From Verrucomicrobiales bacterium (GTDB lineage: Bacteria > Verrucomicrobiota > Verrucomicrobiia > Limisphaerales > Palsa-1400), in the NCBI GenBank assembly GCA_028293405.1, contig JAQGOW010000113.1:1-9928 (forward strand): a stretch of DNA of 9,928 nt, read 5' to 3'. The notes under the pieces were generated by a model. It was not told where the DNA came from. It saw only the letters and a program-made list of their open reading frames with translations, and did no database searches. This document shows positions 5,571 to 9,928 of this stretch, piece after piece. Numbering within the stretch: the stretch's first letter is position 1; the number at the start of each line of letters is the position of its first letter. The position numbers and the translations under genes are program-made.

Positions 5571-6373
5571 TAGTTTCCGTTCTTAAACGCACGATCAATT
5601 GCGTCGTGAATCGTCTGGGTTTCAAGGTAGGGACAGAAAAGGTCGCAAACGGATTTGCAGATATTCAACGTGGTGTCATCCCACTCCTGCTTGTCAGGAT
5701 CGTAAATCATTCCACGCAGCAGATGCGGGTTGTGCTGTTTTACGTCGGTCCAGCGCCATCCCCACTGCTCCATATAGCCAAGCATCGGCCCGCGTCGCTT
5801 GACTACTTTGCACGCCAGCGGGTGCCGGCCGGAAAGGAGATAATTCACGCGAATTTGTTTTTCAATTTTGCCGTCGATGACAGCGTTGACGGTCGGTTCA
5901 ATGCCGCGTTCCTTGAAAATTTGTTTGAGGGTGCGGTCAGCAACGCTTTCCTCTGACGTTACGGGTTCATACTTGTAAATCAGATGAGCGATGCTCACCA
6001 ACGACTCTGCGAAAAGGTGAACGTCAATTCCCTGAAGCGGCAGCCGGATTTCTTTCTGCAACTCGAAACCGGCCTGATTTACTTCAAACATCTGCTTCCG
6101 CTCGTCCAGAAGCGCCAAGGTTTGTTTTGCATCGAGGTTAAGTCCGTTTTCGAGGAGTTTCGCCAGTGTCCGGCCCCGGTCGGTAATCAGCGCGGTCGAT
6201 TTAGTGACAGGTTCAAGATGCACCTGGACTTGGTAGCCATCGGGGTACATCAAGGGCAACGCCATGACAACGCCACGGCGTGTCTTTTCAGCGTTGATCT
6301 GCTCGCCTAAGAATGCTTGAACCGCTTCGCGGCAAGCTTCGGGCGACAAGAATTGTTTTTCACTCGTTTTCAC
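5570..6373 (-). CDS. DUF1828/DUF1829 domain protein
   Basis: 267 residues. The N-terminal half (about 35-130) carries the DUF1828 pattern, including the diagnostic LITDRGRTLAKLLENG (62-77). The C-terminal half (about 160-260) matches DUF1829, with VNYLLSGRHP (177-186), a Trp-rich WGWRWTD (204-210) and GMIYDP (221-226). Neither domain has a firmly known function; such proteins occur in phages and accessory regions. The start is GTG at 6373, whose first bases overlap the upstream stop (GTGA, 4 bases), so translation is probably coupled. It is the last gene of the methyltransferase operon; a hairpin follows at once. A toxin or nuclease-like role in place of the missing HsdR is only a guess; no catalytic motif is evident. 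Confidence 0.82.
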   Translation of the reverse strand: MKTSEKQFLSPEACREAVQAFLGEQINAEKTRRGVVMALPLMYPDGYQVQVHLEPVTKSTALITDRGRTLAKLLENGLNLDAKQTLALLDERKQMFEVNQAGFELQKEIRLPLQGIDVHLFAESLVSIAHLIYKYEPVTSEESVADRTLKQIFKERGIEPTVNAVIDGKIEKQIRVNYLLSGRHPLACKVVKRRGPMLGYMEQWGWRWTDVKQHNPHLLRGMIYDPDKQEWDDTTLNICKSVCDLFCPYLETQTIHDAIDRAFKNGN

Positions 6374-6822
6374 AACAGCACCTCTTCTGACGCCATTTCA
6401 ACGTGCCATAACTCCGCGACCTTGGCGAGAAAGTCAGTCAAATCGCCAACTTCAAAGTGAGGCAGCGAAACGTGGCGGTTAATCTCTCGCGTAGGCAGAT
6501 TCGGGTCAATGACGTTCTGATGCCACCCCTTCGGCACAGCCGTTTTGTAAAAGCGCTTTGTCTCGATGTCAGCATGGTCAACGCCGCGGATGCGTTGATC
6601 GTCGAGCAGGAGGGCGGCTCGATAGGTTTCCGGTTCGTCGTATCGCCCGGCAGTGACGGTCAGGCGAAGATTGACCAACGGTCCGTCCTTTAAATCCAGC
6701 TCTAATTCGAGGTGTTTGCCGTGGTCTTTGTAATTTCTGAAGGTCAGAGACTGGCCCTCGCGAACCAACTTCGCGGCCAAGACGATCTCTTGCAATTGAT
6801 GTGAGCGATAGCGAAAGCTCAT
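6370..6822 (-). CDS. Unrecognised 150-residue operon protein
   Basis: I do not recognise a named family. The N-terminus (SFRYRSHQLQEIVLAAKLVR) reads as a helix; the middle alternates short beta-like segments (HLELELDL, VNLRLTVTAG, YRAALLLDD) and has a charged stretch RIRGVDHADIETKRFYK that could mark an active or binding site. The end (LTDFLAKVAELWHV) is helical. No signal peptide or membrane segment. The start is the ATG at 6822, which shares its A with the upstream stop (TGATG); a TTG one codon earlier is less likely. It overlaps the DUF1828 gene by four bases downstream. Such tight packing on both sides suggests that it and the DUF1828 protein work together, perhaps as an effector-antidote pair or accessory subunits of the methyltransferase. 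That is inference from position only. Confidence 0.75.
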   Translation of the reverse strand: MSFRYRSHQLQEIVLAAKLVREGQSLTFRNYKDHGKHLELELDLKDGPLVNLRLTVTAGRYDEPETYRAALLLDDQRIRGVDHADIETKRFYKTAVPKGWHQNVIDPNLPTREINRHVSLPHFEVGDLTDFLAKVAELWHVEMASEEVLL

Positions 6823-7004
6823 CAAAGTTGACCCTTAAAGGCTTTGTCCAAAATGGCGGGAAGTAAAGCGTCGAGTTCGGTGGCGGTTTCGGCTTGCAGG
6901 CGCTTCACCACATTTACTTCCGCCTGATACGCGCTCAACTCAAAAACGATTCGGCGCAGATCGAAGGATGGTCGGTTATTTGGACTGTTGTTTGCGAAAC
7001 ACAT
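6822..7004 (-). CDS. Orphan HsdS C-terminal tail ORF
   Basis: 60 residues from the ATG at 7004 (a TTG at 7022 is possible). The last 40 residues look like the conserved C-terminal helical region of type I specificity subunits: RRIVFELSAYQAEVNVVKRL, then ELDALLPAILDKAFKGQL, the classic HsdS ending. No target-recognition domain precedes it, so it is either the remnant of the second half of an ordinary HsdS or a small separate helical subunit. It begins 29 bases before the hsdM-S stop in another frame, and its own stop overlaps the next start (TGATG). Because the frame and both junctions are intact, it may still be translated and could pair with the fusion protein's own tail, completing an HsdS-like coiled coil. 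It could equally be debris kept in frame by chance. Confidence 0.6.
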   Translation of the reverse strand: MCFANNSPNNRPSFDLRRIVFELSAYQAEVNVVKRLQAETATELDALLPAILDKAFKGQL

Positions 7005-9114
7005 AGTGAAGTGCTGAGCCAACTAGGTCTTCTAACTCCTCTTCCATCCCACCAAAATGCTCGTGTAGCGTTCCGATTCCTTCCTCTGCCTTACGTAGGG
7101 TGTCTGCGACTTTCAATTGCATGTCTAGGTCTGACGGGACGGGTATCTTGAGATCGAGAAACTTTTCGACATTTAACCGTCGCCTGTTCGTTGAGCCACG
7201 GCTCAGATGCTCATAGACACGCAGCATTGAAGGTTGGAACAGGCAATATCGAAGATATGCGGGCAATATAAGTTCACTCCGAATCTCAAACACGGGAAAA
7301 TCGTTTGTGGCAATTGCGCCCTCCAACTCGCTCGGGACGAGCGCCATCGCCCCGTTTCGTGCATCGATGCGAGAAAGTAGGAGGTCGTTGGTTCGGATCA
7401 GTGTTTGCAACTTCGATCCGATTTCGCTGCCGGCGACTCGGTCGCGAACTTTTGCGCCGCGGAAATGCAGCTGAACACGCGGGCGTGTGTATATGGTGTC
7501 GTCCTGGATCCTGATGCCATCTTCGCGCGGTTTAAGGAGTTCGCGGAGTTGTGTACCCGGCGCTGACACGGCTGTTAGCGATGAAAGGGTTTCCTCAAGC
7601 TCACGCATGACGGTTTCGCTTTCGTCCTTCATGCGCCGCACGTTGCAGATAATTTCTGACGGTGTCTGAAGATCGACGTTCGCGTGCCTGGGATGATTTT
7701 GTGCTAAATCAAATATATTTTCACCCAGTGTTTCGGTAGTAACTGACCACGCTTGCGCTGTGGGCCGACGCTTATTCCACCATTCCAAGAGAGGTGTGAA
7801 CTCTTCGTAATGAACCCCATCTGTTGCGGAGTAGGACTTGCCTTTTAAATGTGCCCGACGCGGTGGAAGTGGATGTTCGTAGAACCAAACTTTTTGAGTC
7901 GGGCCGCTGCGGTCAAAGAAAAGGACATTTGTTGCTATGTCCGTGTATGGTTCAAACACGCCCTTCGGAAATCGCAGCACAGTGTGCAAATTAAATTCCG
8001 TCAGTAATTCCTGTCGAATCCGCTGTGGAACGCCGTCTTCGTAAAGTGTTCCGTTGGGCACAACCACAGCTGCGCGACCGTTGCCACTTTGCCGCCGCAG
8101 TTTGCGCATAATCAGTTGCAGAAAGAGCAGCGCGGTTTCCGACGTCTGTTTGTCTTCGGGGAAATTCCCCTGGATGCCTTTTTCTTCTTCGCCACCGAAA
8201 GGTGGGTTGGTTAGGATGAGGTCCACGCGATCTTTTTCGCCGATGTCGGCGAGTTTGAATCGGAGTGAGTTGCCGGGATCAATCTGCGGGGAGTCGAGGC
8301 CGTGCAACAGCAGGTTCATTTGTGAAAGGAGATAGGGCAGCGATTTAGCTTCGCAGCCAAAAAGGGATTTCTCCTGTAGTACCTTGCGGTCGGCCACAGT
8401 CTTTACCTGTTTGCTCAAGTGGTTGAATACTTCGACGAGAAAGCCGCCCGTGCCGCAAGCGGGGTCCAACACGGTTTCGCCCAGGCGTGGGTTTGTGACT
8501 TCGACCATGAATCGCACGACGGCGCGAGGGGTGTAGAATTCGCCTGAGTCGCCAGCGGCGTCGCGCATTTCGCGAAGCATGGATTCATATAAGGAGCCGA
8601 GCGTGTGCAGTTCGTCGCTGGAGGTGAAGTGGATGCCGGCGACTTTGTTGATCACGTCACGTAAGAGATAGCCGCTGATCATGCGGTTCTGGACGCCGCG
8701 AAAGACAGTAGCAACGACTTCCCGTCTATCATCACCGTTAGCGCTGGTGAGTTTCCGCAAGTAAGCAAAAAGGCCCTGACCACGTTTGCCGGTGGGAAGA
8801 GTGCATTCGTCCTGATTGATGAAGGCGAGGAGTTCGTCGCCGGTGACTCCCTGCGGGTTGGCCGCCCAATCACGCCAGCGATATGGTGGTTCGATGGCGG
8901 GGCGGAATTTTTTGCCGGATAGCTTTGCCTCGCCTTCACGCTGCAGTTCAAGGTCATCGAGGAACTTGAGGAACATGATCCACGTGAGCATGGGCAGACG
9001 ATCGAGGTCGCCGTTCAGGCCTTTGTCCTTGCGCATGATGTCGCGCGCGGATTTGAGCAGGCCGCCGAGGGATTGGGCGGTGGTTGCCAGATTGTTGTTA
9101 GCGGTTTTAGCCAT
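6976..9114 (-). CDS. Type I DNA adenine methyltransferase HsdM fused to a half HsdS specificity module
   Basis: 712 residues, against about 500 for ordinary HsdM. N-terminal helical HsdM domain (about 10-150: SLGGLLKSARDIMRKDKGLN..LTWIMFLKFLDDLE), then an N6-adenine methyltransferase core with motif I DPACGTGGF (217-225) binding S-adenosylmethionine and the catalytic motif IV NPPFGG (303-308). After a linker helix (about 495-512), residues 520-665 form one target-recognition domain (TNDLLLSRIDARNGAMALVP; SNRR-like STNRRRLN; FLDLKIPVP) and 666-705 the HsdS-type helical tail. With only one recognition domain, it probably dimerises to read a palindromic split site. Start ATG at 9114: the HsdM domain begins there; the frame is open to 9402, but that part is a shadow of the upstream ORF, which it overlaps by 8 bases. 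No ribosome site. No HsdR in the window. Confidence 0.9.
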   Translation of the reverse strand: MAKTANNNLATTAQSLGGLLKSARDIMRKDKGLNGDLDRLPMLTWIMFLKFLDDLELQREGEAKLSGKKFRPAIEPPYRWRDWAANPQGVTGDELLAFINQDECTLPTGKRGQGLFAYLRKLTSANGDDRREVVATVFRGVQNRMISGYLLRDVINKVAGIHFTSSDELHTLGSLYESMLREMRDAAGDSGEFYTPRAVVRFMVEVTNPRLGETVLDPACGTGGFLVEVFNHLSKQVKTVADRKVLQEKSLFGCEAKSLPYLLSQMNLLLHGLDSPQIDPGNSLRFKLADIGEKDRVDLILTNPPFGGEEEKGIQGNFPEDKQTSETALLFLQLIMRKLRRQSGNGRAAVVVPNGTLYEDGVPQRIRQELLTEFNLHTVLRFPKGVFEPYTDIATNVLFFDRSGPTQKVWFYEHPLPPRRAHLKGKSYSATDGVHYEEFTPLLEWWNKRRPTAQAWSVTTETLGENIFDLAQNHPRHANVDLQTPSEIICNVRRMKDESETVMRELEETLSSLTAVSAPGTQLRELLKPREDGIRIQDDTIYTRPRVQLHFRGAKVRDRVAGSEIGSKLQTLIRTNDLLLSRIDARNGAMALVPSELEGAIATNDFPVFEIRSELILPAYLRYCLFQPSMLRVYEHLSRGSTNRRRLNVEKFLDLKIPVPSDLDMQLKVADTLRKAEEGIGTLHEHFGGMEEELEDLVGSALHYVFRKQQSK

Positions 9115-9442
9115 TTTGCTGGGTGTAAAGTATTCGCGTTGCATACGGCGCGACGAAGCCATAGTCGTCGTGTGGCGCGGAGGAAAATATGCCTTCGGGG
9201 TCGTAACCGAAACGTTTAAATGACTCTTCGCGCAACATTGCGGTGAAGTCTGAATCTTCTTCGCAAAGCGCATCGGCGATTGGATGAACTGCGACGACAC
9301 CTGCGCTCTGGGTAAAATGTTTACCATCTTTAACCGCATGCAGCGTTTTTGAAGTGCCAGTCTGGCTGACCCCAAAATAAAGGTGATGGATATTCCATCC
9401 ATATCCCTTGTGCTTTCGTTTTGGTCGTTCGCCTCCAGCCAC
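9107..9442 (-). CDS. Conserved-looking ORF of unknown function directly upstream of hsdM-S
   Basis: 111 residues from a GTG at 9442, ending in a stop that overlaps the hsdM-S start by 8 bases. It contains KGYGWNIHHLYFG, then HAVKDGKHFTQSAGVVAVHP and a Phe/Arg-rich REESFKRFGYDPEGIF. The closely spaced His pairs and Gly-Trp-Asn could form a metal or nuclease-type site, but I cannot assign a family. The start is unsatisfactory: no ribosome site, and plausible coding sense (DPAVHAFLV) continues upstream of the GTG to an in-frame TGA at 9473-9475, beyond which the same frame is open again to an ATG at 9646. So this may be the 3' part of a broken gene of about 179 codons, or a shortened gene still translated ahead of hsdM-S. 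Confidence 0.5.
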   Translation of the reverse strand: MAGGERPKRKHKGYGWNIHHLYFGVSQTGTSKTLHAVKDGKHFTQSAGVVAVHPIADALCEEDSDFTAMLREESFKRFGYDPEGIFSSAPHDDYGFVAPYATRILYTQQNG

Positions 9443-9472
9443 GAGAAAGGCGTGGACGGCCGGATCGTTTGA

Positions 9473-9646
9473 TCAGGCTCGTCGATAGATCCTCTGTTCG
9501 CGAAGCAAAGTTAAAATCTCACTCGGATAAGTGTGGCTACCGTTCCTGGAGCATCCAGACCATAACAGTAGTGGCTCCTTTGGCCATTTTACGAAATCGT
9601 CCAAATGTGAAATGACCGTTTGTCTGATTGCGAGGAGGGCGCTCAT
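9473..9646 (-). pseudogene. Possible 5' part of the gene at 9107-9442, cut off by an in-frame TGA
   Basis: 57 codons from the ATG at 9646 to a TGA at 9473-9475, in the same reading frame as the next ORF. The sequence reads like protein (HLDDFVKWPKEPLLLWSG; PSEILTLLREQRIYRRA). Joined across the stop it would give one protein of about 179 residues with no other interruption. A nonsense mutation is the simplest reading; a sequencing error, stop readthrough or two independent small ORFs are alternatives. Confidence 0.4.
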
Positions 9647-9679
9647 TGGACTTCAGACTATAAGAATATCGACGCCGTT

Positions 9680-9776
9680 ATCGAACCCGTTGGTATTTTG
9701 CATGGCGTTGCGCGCGGATTTGAACAGGCAGCCGAGCGAATGAGGAGGTGGTGGGAGTGGTAGTGGGGTTGATCAT
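9680..9776 (-). pseudogene. Degraded second copy of the hsdM 5' end
   Basis: Matches the start of hsdM-S (9029-9114), for instance CAAATCCGCGCGC is shared. Starting at the ATG at 9776 the frame shifts after about 10 codons; in the next frame it reads SLGCLFKSARNAMQNTNG, against SLGGLLKSARDIMRKDKG in hsdM-S, then hits a stop soon after. It is the remnant of an earlier or duplicated hsdM. Its ATG still overlaps the stop of the upstream ORF (ATGA), the usual operon junction. Confidence 0.65.
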
Positions 9777-9928
9777 GAAAGCATTTTTGAGAGGCAAGGC
9801 CCAACTTGGGACCAGTCATCAATCCATACGATTCTCACACCCAGATGGGCAACGTATGATTCCAACCAACGTTTTTCGTCGGAATTATTGGGTTGCATCC
9901 TTATCCAGAAATGCTCCGTCGAGGCCGT
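9773..9928 (-). CDS. C-terminal end of an unrecognised gene, 5' part beyond the window
   Basis: 51 codons enter from the right edge and end at a TGA that overlaps the ATG of the degraded hsdM copy by four bases. The sequence reads as protein (NNSDEKRWLESYVAHLGVRI; VWIDDWSQVGP). No family is recognised from so short a piece; an internal ATG at 9898 would give a 41-residue ORF by itself. The ATGA junction suggests it once sat upstream of an intact hsdM in the same operon. Confidence 0.45.
   Translation of the reverse strand, partial: TASTEHFWIRMQPNNSDEKRWLESYVAHLGVRIVWIDDWSQVGPCLSKMLS

Noticed and set aside
5989..6020. GCGAAAAGGTGAACG, resembling the ACGAAAAGGTA repeat core
   Set aside because: It is inside the DUF1828 gene and lacks the hairpin and the CTAG segments; chance match.
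9115..9402. N-terminal extension of hsdM-S to 9402
   Set aside because: The HsdM domain starts at the ATG at 9114. The extension has no HsdM-like sense and overlaps the ORF at 9107-9442.

Overview
The window looks like chromosomal DNA from a free-living environmental bacterium, most likely Verrucomicrobiota (Pedosphaera / Limisphaerales type). The evidence is circumstantial: a KaiC-family ATPase outside cyanobacteria, a secreted DNRLRE + collagen + glycine-rich protein, a DUF2934 protein, weak Shine-Dalgarno use, and many small gaps holding interspersed repeats. No rRNA, tRNA, CRISPR array or intact transposase is visible. All recognisable genes except one small zinc-ribbon ORF are on the minus strand.

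Left part (1-2600): the 5' 314 codons of a kaiC-like gene run off the left edge. A small four-CxxC zinc protein lies on the plus strand. A gene-poor stretch follows with a DUF2934 gene, a good intrinsic terminator, several hairpins, a 38-bp repeat pair and a doubtful hypothetical ORF.

Middle (2700-5535): a SRAP/YedK-HMCES abasic-site protein with an extra C-terminal segment, then an exported bacterial-collagen protein with 41 uninterrupted Gly-X-Y triplets and its own near-consensus sigma70-type promoter. A family of about 50-bp hairpin repeats occupies the gaps here. Five same-orientation copies occur across the window, and two near-intact copies have compensating changes in the stem.

Right part (5536-9928): a tightly overlapping minus-strand operon. 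Reading 5' to 3' on that strand it holds a small conserved-looking ORF of unknown function, an HsdM methyltransferase fused to half of an HsdS specificity subunit, a 60-residue orphan HsdS tail, an unrecognised 150-residue protein and a DUF1828/DUF1829 protein. The neighbouring stop and start codons overlap by 8, 29, 1 and 4 bases. No HsdR restriction subunit is present. Upstream lie the debris of an earlier version of the locus: a frameshifted second copy of the hsdM 5' end, an ORF interrupted by an in-frame TGA, and the end of another unrecognised gene.

The modification operon is the best candidate for something undescribed: a self-contained HsdM-S fusion that travels with DUF1828/DUF1829 instead of a recognisable nuclease. 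The repeat family is the second. Both are inferences from sequence reading alone; no database search was possible.
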